Assembly: GCA_021531795.1 (NCBI GenBank)
Contig: JADYUL010000003.1
Coordinates: forward strand, 1 to 64,000
Length of the DNA: 64,000 bases
Origin: Lacrimispora saccharolytica
Lineage (GTDB): Bacteria > Bacillota > Clostridia > Lachnospirales > Lachnospiraceae
Direction: 5' to 3'
The translations under genes were made by a program, and so were the position numbers. The notes under the pieces were generated by a model. The model was not told the origin of the DNA. It saw only the letters and a list, made by a program, of their open reading frames with translations, and did no database searches. Position 1 is the first letter of the stretch; each line of letters starts with the position of its first letter. This document shows, one piece after another, positions 44,432 through 53,382 of this stretch.

Positions 44432-45622
44432 ATGTTAGAGGGTAAATCTGTTCTTATCTGGGGATACGGAAGAGAGGGTAAGAGTGCTGAAGGCTGCCTT
44501 AAGCGTGTGGGCGGTCCCAAATCCATAGAGATATTTGAAGGAAAGCCGGATGAGCTTGAGTTCGGGAAATACGACGTGATAATCAAAAGTCCCGGAATAA
44601 GGTTGGATAAGGAATATCCCAATGTTACCTCGGGAACGGAGCTCTTTCTTGAGAAATATCGTGACCGGGTGATAGGAATCACGGGAACTAAGGGTAAAAG
44701 CACAACCAGCTCGCTTTTGTATACTGTACTGAGTAAGTGCACGGACAGACCTATACTTCTGCTTGGAAATATAGGAAATCCGGCTATGGATTATTATGAT
44801 GCCATGACAAAGGATACGATTGTGGTGTACGAGATGAGCTGTCATCAGCTTAAGGACTTATCAGTAGCCCCGAAGATTGCGGTTTTTCTGAATCTGTATG
44901 AGGAGCATCTGGATTATTACGACACAATGGATAATTATTTCAGGGCGAAGAGCCATATTATTGCCAACCAGAAGGAGGGTGATATATGCTACATAGGCTC
45001 CAATGTGCCGTATATAGATACAGCCGCTGAGGTTAACATAATATCACCTGAAAAGACAGGCTGTTACAGTTTGTCCATTGAAGGAATACATAATCAGTTC
45101 AATGCCGAATTTGTATACAGGATTGCCTCGGAATGCTTCCATATAGAGGATGATAAGATAAGAGAGGCAATGCGTTGTTTCACGGGACTTAAGCACCGGC
45201 TGGAGTTTGTGGATGAGATAGGTGATGTCAGATTCTTTGATGATTCCATATCCACCATTCCGGAGGCGGCAATAAGTGCTATGGGAAGCCTGCCTGATTC
45301 AAAGACTTTGCTTATCGGCGGCATGGACAGGGGAATTGATTATGGTAAGCTTATAGATTTTATCAGGAATCATAATGAATATAATTATGTCTGTATGTAT
45401 GCTTCCGGCAGGAGAATCTATGACAGCGAAGGTATCGCGGACTTAAGTAATGTCTACTACGAGGAAGAATTGACAGGTGCAGTGAACAAGGCCTATGAGA
45501 TAACGGATTCGGGGGCAGTCATTCTGTCTCCGGCAGCAGCAAGCTACGGATACTTTAAGAATTTTGAGGAGCGAGGGGATAAGTTTGCTTCGATTGTCAG
45601 GGAAATAAAGAATGGAAACTAA
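44432..45622 (+). CDS. murD: UDP-N-acetylmuramoyl-L-alanine--D-glutamate ligase-like protein (MurD family, short form)
   Basis: A 396-residue Mur ligase that would add D-glutamate to UDP-MurNAc-L-alanine. It has the N-terminal Rossmann domain (SVLIWGYGREGKS), the ATP-binding loop GITGTKGKSTTSSLL, EMSCHQL, NLYEEHLDYYD and the C-terminal FFDDSISTIPEA and LLIGGMDRGIDY blocks. Ordinary MurD has about 450 residues; this form is some 50 shorter. The ATG at 44432 follows AGGAGGAG. It sits outside the usual dcw cluster, so it may be a second or specialised ligase. Confidence 0.86.
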   Translation: MLEGKSVLIWGYGREGKSAEGCLKRVGGPKSIEIFEGKPDELEFGKYDVIIKSPGIRLDKEYPNVTSGTELFLEKYRDRVIGITGTKGKSTTSSLLYTVLSKCTDRPILLLGNIGNPAMDYYDAMTKDTIVVYEMSCHQLKDLSVAPKIAVFLNLYEEHLDYYDTMDNYFRAKSHIIANQKEGDICYIGSNVPYIDTAAEVNIISPEKTGCYSLSIEGIHNQFNAEFVYRIASECFHIEDDKIREAMRCFTGLKHRLEFVDEIGDVRFFDDSISTIPEAAISAMGSLPDSKTLLIGGMDRGIDYGKLIDFIRNHNEYNYVCMYASGRRIYDSEGIADLSNVYYEEELTGAVNKAYEITDSGAVILSPAAASYGYFKNFEERGDKFASIVREIKNGN

Positions 45623-47405
45623 CAGCTTTAAGGGATTTGTAACAAGACACTGGTACAAGTTAATAGTGGCAGCGGCAATACTGATGGAGCTTGTGGTATT
45701 CCTGTTCTACGGTGAGGAATCATATATCCAGATACATGATAATCTGGATCTGTTTATTCCGCACTTCAGGATGATGGAACTTAATGATGCCTGGTTTAAG
45801 CACGGTGTAACTCTGCCCATGCTGCATGGCATTAACAGGGATCTGCTTGGCTCAGAGTTTCTCTTATATAACGTTCTCTATGAGATATTTGAACCCTTCA
45901 CGGCTTATATCACAGGCTATTTCTTAAAGCTTATTATAGGTACGGGCTCCTTCATACTGTTGTTTAGGGATGTATACCGGGAAGAATATAAGGACAACAG
46001 AATGGCAGCTCCTATCATATGGCTTGTCGGTTTTTCCTACAGCCTCATTCCGGTATTCCCGACCTATGGGATAGCCTTTACCTCTATTCCGTTAATAGTA
46101 TTGCTGATAAGAAGGCTATACTTTGCAACAGATAAGAAGACGATAGTCCTGTTGCTTACAGGAATCTTCCTGTATCCCATACTCAGTTATTTTTCATACT
46201 TCGGCTTCTTCATACTGTGCCTGTATGCCCTCTTTATCCTCTTTATAATGATCAGAGACAGGAAGCTTCACCTGCGTATGATTCTTGGCGCGGCGACCCT
46301 GTCTGTGGGATACATTGTCTTCGAATACAGGCTCTTTGCCTCAATGCTTTTGGATGATACGATTACCATCCGAAGTACCATGGAGCGAGCCGACCTATCC
46401 CTGTCTGAAGCTCTTCTGTCCGGACTTCGTGAGCTTACCGGCGCATCCTTTCATAACCAGGACAGCCACGGAATCCTCATTATCTTCATTGCAGCTATCG
46501 GTCTTATTGTTATTAACGCTCACTACATTAAGAGCAGGCAAATTAGACTTGTATTAAAGGATCCGGTCAATCTCAACGCAATTCTGATCATATTTAACTG
46601 CCTTATCTTCGGGCTGTGCTCATATGTGCCGTTCAGAGGTTTGCTTGAATTCCTGCTGCCACCGCTTAAGGGCTTTGATTTCTCGCGCTTTGCCTTCTTG
46701 AACCCCTTTCTGTGGTATACACTAACGGCCCTGATCATACTAAGGCTTATCAAGGTACCGGATCCGGAGAACACCATCGTATCTACCGGACGAAAGATGG
46801 GCGCTACAGCCCTAAGTCTTGCCTTACTTTTGGTGGTAATGCTCTGGCCCCAGGTATACAACGACTTCTATTACACTGTATATAATCAGGCTTATATTGC
46901 CATTAAAGAGAAGGATACAAGCACGCTAAACTATAGGGAATTTTATTCAGAGCCCCTGTTTGACAGGCTTAAGCAGGATGTGGGCATCGGCGAGGATGAC
47001 TGGTGCGTGGCATACGGCCTTCATCCGGGAGTGCTGATATACAACGGAATCCCCACACTGGACGGATACCTGGGCATGTACCCCCAGGAGTATAAGGACA
47101 TCTGGTGCGAGATTGAGGAGCCGGCCTTTGCAGGCTCGCCCTCGCTTAAAGAATACTACACGACATGGGGTGCCAGGGTGTGCATCTACTCGGGAAGCGA
47201 TGAGAACACCTACGCACCACTTCGTAAGCTTGAACTGAACGACAGGAGCCTTAAGGTTAATTACGAACCGTTAAAAGCGCTCGGACTGAAATACATCATC
47301 TCGAGGGTGGAATTTGATAATTCTTATGAATATCCGCTTTCACCGGTCGGAGAATATACAGATGAGTCATCGCCATATACGATATATGTGTATGAGGCGA
47401 AGTGA
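45612..47405 (+). CDS. DUF6044 family polytopic membrane protein
   Basis: A 597-residue protein with about 11 predicted membrane helices, an N-terminal single segment (about 15-35), an IQIHDNLDLFIPHF loop and a soluble C-terminal part (about 430-597). It matches the DUF6044/YkoS family of Bacillus, which looks like a GT-C type membrane glycosyltransferase fold: helices followed by an extracytoplasmic domain, with an acidic residue early in the first loop. The function is not established. The start overlaps murD by 11 bases, suggesting a common envelope role. Confidence 0.75.
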   Translation: METNSFKGFVTRHWYKLIVAAAILMELVVFLFYGEESYIQIHDNLDLFIPHFRMMELNDAWFKHGVTLPMLHGINRDLLGSEFLLYNVLYEIFEPFTAYITGYFLKLIIGTGSFILLFRDVYREEYKDNRMAAPIIWLVGFSYSLIPVFPTYGIAFTSIPLIVLLIRRLYFATDKKTIVLLLTGIFLYPILSYFSYFGFFILCLYALFILFIMIRDRKLHLRMILGAATLSVGYIVFEYRLFASMLLDDTITIRSTMERADLSLSEALLSGLRELTGASFHNQDSHGILIIFIAAIGLIVINAHYIKSRQIRLVLKDPVNLNAILIIFNCLIFGLCSYVPFRGLLEFLLPPLKGFDFSRFAFLNPFLWYTLTALIILRLIKVPDPENTIVSTGRKMGATALSLALLLVVMLWPQVYNDFYYTVYNQAYIAIKEKDTSTLNYREFYSEPLFDRLKQDVGIGEDDWCVAYGLHPGVLIYNGIPTLDGYLGMYPQEYKDIWCEIEEPAFAGSPSLKEYYTTWGARVCIYSGSDENTYAPLRKLELNDRSLKVNYEPLKALGLKYIISRVEFDNSYEYPLSPVGEYTDESSPYTIYVYEAK

Positions 47406-47436
47406 TTAGGCTAAGTAGTGTGAATCAGGAGGAAAT

Positions 47437-48147
47437 ATGTATTCATTTGATATGAAGGTCGGCTTCAGCCATTCGGATGTGAACCACAGAATGACTATTC
47501 CGGCAATAATAGATGCTTATCAGGACGTGTCCTGCTTTCATTCGGAGGAGTTAGGAGTCGGCTTCTTCTATCTGGAGCCACGCAAGCTTGTGTGGGTGCT
47601 TAATTACTGGGAAGTTGAGTTTATACGAATGCCTGAATACCCCGAGACCATCACAGTGGGCACTTTTCCCTATGAATTCAGAGGCTTCATGGGCATGCGT
47701 AACTTCTTCCTTAAGGATGAAAAAGGGGAGTATATCTCCAAAGCCAATTCTCTCTGGGTGCTGATGGACTGGGAGAACATGCGCCCGGTTAAGGTACCTG
47801 AGGAGATATACAGCGCTTACACCCTGGAGGATAAGCTTGATATGAACTATTCCTCAAGGAAGATCAGTATTCCTAACGGCGCCATCGGCGTAGCCAAGGA
47901 GCCGATGAATATAGGTGAGCACCACCTGGATGCCAACGGACATGTTAACAATGGCCAGTACGTCAAGATCGCTATGAGTTACATCCCGCAGAATCGTGAA
48001 TATACTCACCTTCGCGTCGAATATCGTGCCCAGGCGCACTTGGGCGACCTCATATATCCGATGGTGTATGAGAGCGATGGCGCGGTAAATATCACCTTGA
48101 ACAACGAAGAAGGCACACCATATGCGTGTCTGGAACTGAAATATTAG
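47437..48147 (+). CDS. Acyl-ACP thioesterase
   Basis: A 236-residue double-hotdog protein of the bacterial FatA-like acyl-ACP thioesterase family. It has KLVWVLNYWEVEFIRMP, the motif NSLWVLMDWENMRPVKVP, and the second hotdog HLDANGHVNNGQYVKIAMSYI with the conserved Asn and His active-site residues. It releases free fatty acid from acyl carrier protein in the cytoplasm. A CAGGAGGA site precedes the ATG. It is followed immediately by the second palindromic element. Confidence 0.9.
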   Translation: MYSFDMKVGFSHSDVNHRMTIPAIIDAYQDVSCFHSEELGVGFFYLEPRKLVWVLNYWEVEFIRMPEYPETITVGTFPYEFRGFMGMRNFFLKDEKGEYISKANSLWVLMDWENMRPVKVPEEIYSAYTLEDKLDMNYSSRKISIPNGAIGVAKEPMNIGEHHLDANGHVNNGQYVKIAMSYIPQNREYTHLRVEYRAQAHLGDLIYPMVYESDGAVNITLNNEEGTPYACLELKY

Positions 48148-48156
48148 CGTAATTAA

Positions 48157-48240
48157 GCGCCATCAATAAATTGTAAGCCGGGCACTGGATAATGTGATTC
48201 GCAGTAGAGAGTGTGCCCGGTGGCAATCTTTGAATGGCGC
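48157..48240 (+). repeat. Palindromic structured element, copy 2 (upstream of the CvfB gene)
   Basis: 84 bases that fold end to end: GCGCCAT/ATGGCGC outside, then CAA/TTG, ATTG/CAAT, an internal loop with TAA, then CCGGGCAC/GTGCCCGG. It shares TTGTAAGCCGGG, GCAGTAG-GAGAG and GTGCCCGG-GGCAAT with copy 1 at 22613-22746, but the outer stem is different in sequence yet still paired, and the inner arm of copy 1 is missing. It begins nine bases after the thioesterase stop and ends just before the next ribosome-binding site. Confidence 0.72.
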
Positions 48241-48256
48241 GATAAGAGAGGAAAAC

Positions 48257-49090
48257 ATGGAACTTGGAAGAATACAGGAATTGGTTATGGTCAGCAGAGT
48301 AGACTTCGGAATCTACCTGTCTGATAGCGATAATAGTACGGAGAAGGTCCTTCTGCCGGCCAAACAAGTACCGGAAGGAGTCAGAATGGGGGAGAAGGTC
48401 GAGGTCTTTCTGTACAGGGACAGTAAGGACAGACTGATCGCGACTACCAATAAACCGTTGGTGACTTTGGGAGAGGTTGCAAGGCTTAAGGTGCTTGAGG
48501 TATCGAGGATCGGCGCGTTCTTAGACTGGGGTCTTGAGAAGGATCTGTTGCTGCCGTTTAAGGAGATGACATCAGGCGTGGAGACCGGAGATGAGGTATT
48601 GGTTGCACTGTACACTGATAAGAGCAGCAGACTATGTGCGACCATGAAGGTGTATCCGTATCTTGTCAAGGGTTATGAGTGTAACAGAGGTGACTGGGTA
48701 GAAGGAACTGTGTATGAAATCAGTGAGAACTTCGGAGCCTTTGTAGCTATAGACGATAAGTACTCAGCGCTTATTCCCAAGAGGGAGATGACAAGTAAGC
48801 TTAAGGTAAACGGCAAATACAGACTAAGGGTGACGAATATAAAGGAAGATGGAAAGATCGACTTGAGTCTTCATGAGCCTAGTTATATTCAGATGAGTAT
48901 AGATGCTGACAGGGTTATGAAGACGATAGAGGCTAACGGCTATCTTGACTTTACGGACAAGGCTTCTCCTGAGCTTATCAGAGACAGAATGGATATGTCT
49001 AAGAATGAGTTTAAGAGAGCTGTGGGCAATCTTCTTAAGATGGGGCGGATTCAGATACTTGATGACAGGATTGTGCCAAAGAAGGATTGA
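48257..49090 (+). CDS. cvfB: S1 RNA-binding domain protein (CvfB family)
   Basis: A 277-residue protein of the CvfB/YitL family with three S1-like OB folds followed by a winged-helix domain. Typical blocks are LEVSRIGAFLDWGLEKDLLLPFKEM (second S1, 48495-48569), FGAFVAIDDKYSALIPKREM (third S1) and the C-terminal ISPEL-like DKASPELIRDRMDMSKNEFKRAVGNLLKMG (48958-49047). Members bind RNA and influence virulence-factor expression in Staphylococcus. The ATG at 48257 follows AGAGAGGA, right behind the palindromic element. Confidence 0.9.
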   Translation: MELGRIQELVMVSRVDFGIYLSDSDNSTEKVLLPAKQVPEGVRMGEKVEVFLYRDSKDRLIATTNKPLVTLGEVARLKVLEVSRIGAFLDWGLEKDLLLPFKEMTSGVETGDEVLVALYTDKSSRLCATMKVYPYLVKGYECNRGDWVEGTVYEISENFGAFVAIDDKYSALIPKREMTSKLKVNGKYRLRVTNIKEDGKIDLSLHEPSYIQMSIDADRVMKTIEANGYLDFTDKASPELIRDRMDMSKNEFKRAVGNLLKMGRIQILDDRIVPKKD

Positions 49091-49092
49091 TT

Positions 49093-50070
49093 ATGATTAA
49101 TATTAAGGATATGAAGTTTGAACGTAATTACGCGAACAGATTCTATCTGTTTACTATATTCTTTCAGGTTGGAGTAAGCCTGCTCTTAGGTTTTCTTGGT
49201 TTGACTGAGAACGGTGATTACCCGATGCTGATGGTTGCAAGTGAGCTCATGATAATTCTGCCTGCAATTCTCTTTATTTTTATCTGGTATTTCAAGCAGA
49301 TGTTTGTCGAGAATGATGTTGAGGGCTACAAGAGTTTGAGTCTGTCAGAGAGATTCATGTTTAAACCGATCAGGATGTCGACACTTTTTATGTGTGTGCT
49401 TTTTACGGTGCTGATTATGCCTCTTATGACCTTCTGCAACCTGATAAGCCAACTCTTTGTTGAGAATGCGGTTGCAGACATGATTGGTGAGATAATAGGC
49501 TTTCCGTTGTCTGTCGGACTCTTCACCATGGCAATAATGCCGGCTTTCTGTGAGGAGATTGCCTTCAGAGGTGTCATTTACGGAGGCTACAGGAGGAGTG
49601 TAAGACCGGCAGCAGCCATGATAATCTCGGGACTTCTGTTCGGACTGATGCATATGAATCTGAACCAGTTCGGTTATGCGTTTGTAATGGGTATAGCGGT
49701 TGCGATGCTTGTGGAAGCAACAGGCAGTATCTATAGCTCCATACTGTTTCACTTTATTATTAACGCCACCTCGGTTATATCGGCCTTCAGTCTTAAGACC
49801 ATATACTCCGAGTCTGAGATTGCTGCATTATATTCGGAGACTGTTTCCAACGACAATATACTTCCAATGATCATAATATATGCCTGTGTATCTATTATGA
49901 CAGGGGCACTTGCCTGCAAGGCTATTGGCTTTATCGCCTACCTTGAGAGAAAACCCAATCCACTGTCACTTTTGATAAAGAGCAGGAACTATGAGGGCAA
50001 CAGGATAATAACCCCGTGTCTGGTTGTAGGGATAATAATAAGCGTTGTACTTATTTTCCTGTTACAATAG
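49093..50070 (+). CDS. CPBP family intramembrane metalloprotease
   Basis: A 325-residue membrane protein with about eight helices. The CPBP/Abi signature residues are present: CEEIAFRGVIYGG (EExxxR), LLFGLMHMNLNQF (second His motif) and ILFHFIINATSV. The family includes Rce1-like prenyl-protein proteases and bacteriocin self-immunity proteins; no bacteriocin gene is nearby, so the role is open. The ATG at 49093 is preferred over the TTG at 49087, because AAGGA is correctly spaced and it lies just after the cvfB stop. A bidirectional terminator follows. Confidence 0.88.
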   Translation: MINIKDMKFERNYANRFYLFTIFFQVGVSLLLGFLGLTENGDYPMLMVASELMIILPAILFIFIWYFKQMFVENDVEGYKSLSLSERFMFKPIRMSTLFMCVLFTVLIMPLMTFCNLISQLFVENAVADMIGEIIGFPLSVGLFTMAIMPAFCEEIAFRGVIYGGYRRSVRPAAAMIISGLLFGLMHMNLNQFGYAFVMGIAVAMLVEATGSIYSSILFHFIINATSVISAFSLKTIYSESEIAALYSETVSNDNILPMIIIYACVSIMTGALACKAIGFIAYLERKPNPLSLLIKSRNYEGNRIITPCLVVGIIISVVLIFLLQ

Positions 50071-50120
50071 AAGGGGAATTGAGAGGAATAAAAACTGATA
50101 ATTGAGAATGACAACAAAAG

Positions 50121-50145
50121 ACCCCGAGATTTCTCGGGGCTTTTT
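50121..50145. terminator. Bidirectional terminator between the CPBP and YjfB genes
   Basis: CCCCGA pairs with TCGGGG, with CTTTTTG on the plus side and GTCTTTTG on the minus side. It serves both convergent genes. Confidence 0.85.
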
Positions 50146-50146
50146 G

Positions 50147-50338
50147 TTAGACTAACATGTCGAATCTTGATCCAACGGAAGGGTTAACACTGCGTTCCAT
50201 TGAGGCCTTGTCAATCATATTGATAAGACCCTGTCCCATGGTCTCGTTGAGGTCCATGGTCTTGCCCAGGACTGCAGTTCCAACACTGTTGGCAATCTTC
50301 GCATTTGATAATGCCATTGATACTCCTGCAATATCCAT
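50147..50338 (-). CDS. YjfB family protein (putative motility-associated)
   Basis: A 63-residue protein of the YjfB family. It opens MDIAGVSMALSNAKIANSVGTAVLGKTMD and contains ETMGQGLINMIDKASMERSVNPSVGSRFDMLV (within 50147-50248), matching the usual small-protein layout. YjfB genes are often controlled with flagellar genes, hence the motility label, but the function is unknown and no flagellar genes are in the window. An AGGAGGTGA site precedes the ATG. It is divergent from the flippase gene. Confidence 0.88.
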   Translation of the reverse strand: MDIAGVSMALSNAKIANSVGTAVLGKTMDLNETMGQGLINMIDKASMERSVNPSVGSRFDMLV

Positions 50339-50407
50339 ACAGTCACCTCCTAGATCTATGTAAGCCTATAGTAGCACATTTTTCTTTTATTTAACAGTCT
50401 TTTGACT

Positions 50408-50413
50408 TATAAT
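50408..50413 (+). promoter_or_regulatory. -10 box only six bases upstream of the flippase ATG
   Basis: A TATAAT at 50408-50413 ends six bases before the ATG at 50420, and no Shine-Dalgarno-like sequence lies between. Transcription would begin at or next to the start codon, giving a leaderless message. The -35 region is poor. Confidence 0.4.
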
Positions 50414-50419
50414 CAACTC

Positions 50420-52057
50420 ATGGCTTTGAATAATAATAATACGTCATCCAATTTCATAAAGCAGGCAGGTATTCTTGCCATGGCGGGAATAATAGTACGT
50501 ATTATCGGAATCCTGTACCGCTCACCGCTTGTTGCGATTATCGGCGATAAGGGTAACGGATACTACAATACAGCCTATGTAATATATACAATAATTCTTC
50601 TGGTATCTTCATACAGTATACCGTCTGCAATATCTAAGGTAATCGCAGCGAGACTGGCACTGGGCGAGCATAAGAATGCCCACAGACTCTTTATTGCGTC
50701 CTTTATTTACGTCACCATCATGGGTACGATAGGCAGTCTGGTATGCTATTTATTTGCAGACAGACTTGTGGGTCCGGGTGCGGCCCAGGTACTCAGGGTG
50801 TTTGCCCCCACAATCTTTCTGTCGGGCTTCTTAGGAACCTTCAGGGGCTATTTTCAGGCACATCATACCATGGTATATACATCTGTCTCGCAGATATTGG
50901 AGCAGATACTTAATGCTGTAGTCAGTATCTTAGCTGCCTACCTCTTCGTTAGGGCGTTGAGTGGTGCCGGTGAGAGTATAATCGCCATAGGAGGTGCCAA
51001 GGGTAGCGCCATAGGTACGGGCGCGGGTGTGCTCACTGCACTCATCTTCATGGCAGTAATGTATGCAAGACATTATAAGAGCTTCAAGGAGGCCAGAGAC
51101 AGGGACAATACAGAGCACCTGCTCAGTGTAAGACAGGTTGCAGCAATAATAATCGGCATGGTTACGCCGGTAATACTGAGCACCTGTATATATAATCTCT
51201 CATCTGCATCTAATCTTAAGATATACCAGTATATCATGATAGAAATATTTGACATGGGCGAGGAGTATGCCACGACCAACTACGGATTATTCTCGGGAAA
51301 AGCGATGCAGATTATCAATATTCCCATAGCCGTGGCATCTGCCATGAGTGCGGCAATAATTCCGTCCATTGCGCACAGCTATGAGAAGGGTCTGCTGGAT
51401 GAGGTCAGGGATAAGATTCACAGGGCTGTAAAGGTTACCATGATAATAGCAGCTCCGTCAGCGGTAGGATTATTCGTACTTGCTGAGCCCGTAACCCTGC
51501 TTCTCTATCCGCAGAGAGCATCCTTCATGACGGTGGCTTCACTTATAAGGGTGCTTGCCGTGACGGTAATCTTCTACTGCATTTCAACCCTGAGCAATGC
51601 GATCCTGCAGGGAACGGGATATGTTAACATTCCGGTTGTTAATGCGGCACTGTCACTGATCATCCAGTCTATGCTGCTTGCAAGCCTGCTTCTAAATACC
51701 GACCTTGGTCTGTATGCACTGTGCTTTGCGACCATATGCTATTCACTGTTAATGCTTTTACTTAACGGATTTGCAATAAGATTTAAACTGAATTACTGTC
51801 AGGAGTTTAGAAAGTCCGTAGCAGGTCCCATACTGGCCGCACTTCTGATGGGTGTTATTGCTTTTGTGACTGACAGGATCATAGGAGATGCCTTAAGAAA
51901 TATAAGCGGCAGACCCGATATGGTAATCTCCGGAATGAGTAACGTGATTCGACTGATAATATGTATCACAGTGTCAGTCGTGAGCTATTTTGCCATGCTG
52001 ATTGGGCTTAAGTCGGTGACGATTAGAGAACTCAAGGGCATGATATTAAGGAAATAA
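50420..52057 (+). CDS. Polysaccharide/lipid flippase (SpoVB/MurJ-like, MOP superfamily)
   Basis: A 545-residue membrane protein with about 14 helices. Residues such as KQAGILAMAGIIVRIIGILYRSPL (50459-50530), GYFQAHHTMVYTSVSQILEQ and the regular charged cytoplasmic loops match the SpoVB/RfbX branch of oligosaccharide-lipid exporters, which move lipid II or other undecaprenyl-linked units. The start at 50420 lacks a ribosome-binding site, and the predicted -10 box places initiation at the codon itself. The preceding in-frame TTG at 50402 has no better site. Confidence 0.86.
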   Translation: MALNNNNTSSNFIKQAGILAMAGIIVRIIGILYRSPLVAIIGDKGNGYYNTAYVIYTIILLVSSYSIPSAISKVIAARLALGEHKNAHRLFIASFIYVTIMGTIGSLVCYLFADRLVGPGAAQVLRVFAPTIFLSGFLGTFRGYFQAHHTMVYTSVSQILEQILNAVVSILAAYLFVRALSGAGESIIAIGGAKGSAIGTGAGVLTALIFMAVMYARHYKSFKEARDRDNTEHLLSVRQVAAIIIGMVTPVILSTCIYNLSSASNLKIYQYIMIEIFDMGEEYATTNYGLFSGKAMQIINIPIAVASAMSAAIIPSIAHSYEKGLLDEVRDKIHRAVKVTMIIAAPSAVGLFVLAEPVTLLLYPQRASFMTVASLIRVLAVTVIFYCISTLSNAILQGTGYVNIPVVNAALSLIIQSMLLASLLLNTDLGLYALCFATICYSLLMLLLNGFAIRFKLNYCQEFRKSVAGPILAALLMGVIAFVTDRIIGDALRNISGRPDMVISGMSNVIRLIICITVSVVSYFAMLIGLKSVTIRELKGMILRK

Positions 52058-52155
52058 TTCTAAATTGCTAATAATAATTGAGTAGATTTTTGAAATGTTA
52101 CGTTGTACAATACATTCATTAGTGTTTTGAATTGATGGTATTGAGGGAGAATACT

Positions 52156-53364
52156 ATGAACAAGAAACTATTGTCGGCAGTCATGCTTGTATCCTGTCTG
52201 TTGCTGACAGCATGTGACACCAGCAAAATTGCTCCGACTTCAGGCGTTAAAGCAAGGGAAGAGGCCGAGGCCAATGCAAAGTCACAGGAAGTGAACGCTG
52301 AGGAAGCGGAAAATACGCAGGAAGAAGCATCGGAAGCAGATAATACCGAATCTGTGCAGGAGTCGTCAGAGCCGGCGCAGACCACTGAGAGTGAAGAGGT
52401 TTTCTATTCGGGATTTACCGGTGAGGAAATAGGCTATATGCATTACGACCACAGACCGCTTGCCGTAATGCTAAATAATATTAAGGAGGGCTGTCCCCAG
52501 TCGGGTATTGAGCAGGCTTCCATGGTATTTGAATGTCCTGTTGAGGGCAGAATTACCAGACTTATGGGTATCTTCGAGGAGTATGAGAATATAGAGAAGA
52601 TTGGCTCGGTCAGAAGCAGCAGGGATTATTTTGTATATCTTGCCATGGAGGTGGATGCAATATATGCACACTTTGGTCAGGCAACCGTATATGTAGGAGA
52701 TCTGCTTAATTCCAATGCGGTTGATAATATTTCGGGTGCGGTATCGGGAATAGAGAATCCTGCGAACCACACCTTCTACAGAAGTGATGACAGGCCGGCA
52801 CCTCACAATGTTTACATTGATAGTGAGGGGCTTAAGGAAGATATTGCAAACTTTGGATACAGAACCACTCTGCGTACCGGTTTTACACCCAAGTTCATAT
52901 ATCCGGAGCCGGGAATCAGGGCAACTCATGATGAGGGTGATGACGTGACGGTTATCTATCCGGGTGGCAAGAATCCGTCTGCCAAGAATGGTTTTGCTCA
53001 GGTTCAGGCCAGATTTGAGTATAACAAGGATGATCAGAAATATTACAGGTTCCAGTACGGAGACAAGCATATTGATAAGGAGACCGGCAATCAGCTCAAG
53101 TATGATAATGTCGTGCTGCAGTACTGCGACGGAATGGTAAGAGACAGTCATGATTATCTTGCATTTGGACTTGTTGGTGACAATGAGAACAAGTGTCAGA
53201 TATTTACGAACGGTAAGATGGTTGAAGGAACCTGGAAGAGAACCGAGCTGTTTGAACCTGCCAAGTATTATGACAAGGACGGCAACGAGATAGAGGTTAA
53301 CAGAGGTAAGACCTGGATTTGTATTATTTGGAACGATTATGCAGAGGATGTTGTTTGTGAGTAA
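52156..53364 (+). CDS. DUF3048 domain lipoprotein
   Basis: A 402-residue lipoprotein with a type II signal peptide and lipobox LLTAC (Cys20), then a low-complexity Glu/Ala-rich stretch to about residue 85. The mature part has the DUF3048 (YerB) pattern: RPLAVMLNNIKEGCPQSGIEQASMVFECPVEGRITRLMGIF (52453-52575), KIGSVRSSRDYFVYLAMEVDAIYAHFGQ and NHTFYRSDDRPAPHNVY. The function of the family is unknown; it is exported and surface-anchored. GGGAG lies upstream of the ATG. It may be co-transcribed with the CobS-like gene. Confidence 0.9.
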   Translation: MNKKLLSAVMLVSCLLLTACDTSKIAPTSGVKAREEAEANAKSQEVNAEEAENTQEEASEADNTESVQESSEPAQTTESEEVFYSGFTGEEIGYMHYDHRPLAVMLNNIKEGCPQSGIEQASMVFECPVEGRITRLMGIFEEYENIEKIGSVRSSRDYFVYLAMEVDAIYAHFGQATVYVGDLLNSNAVDNISGAVSGIENPANHTFYRSDDRPAPHNVYIDSEGLKEDIANFGYRTTLRTGFTPKFIYPEPGIRATHDEGDDVTVIYPGGKNPSAKNGFAQVQARFEYNKDDQKYYRFQYGDKHIDKETGNQLKYDNVVLQYCDGMVRDSHDYLAFGLVGDNENKCQIFTNGKMVEGTWKRTELFEPAKYYDKDGNEIEVNRGKTWICIIWNDYAEDVVCE

Positions 53365-53382
53365 TGTCCGGAGAGGAATGTG

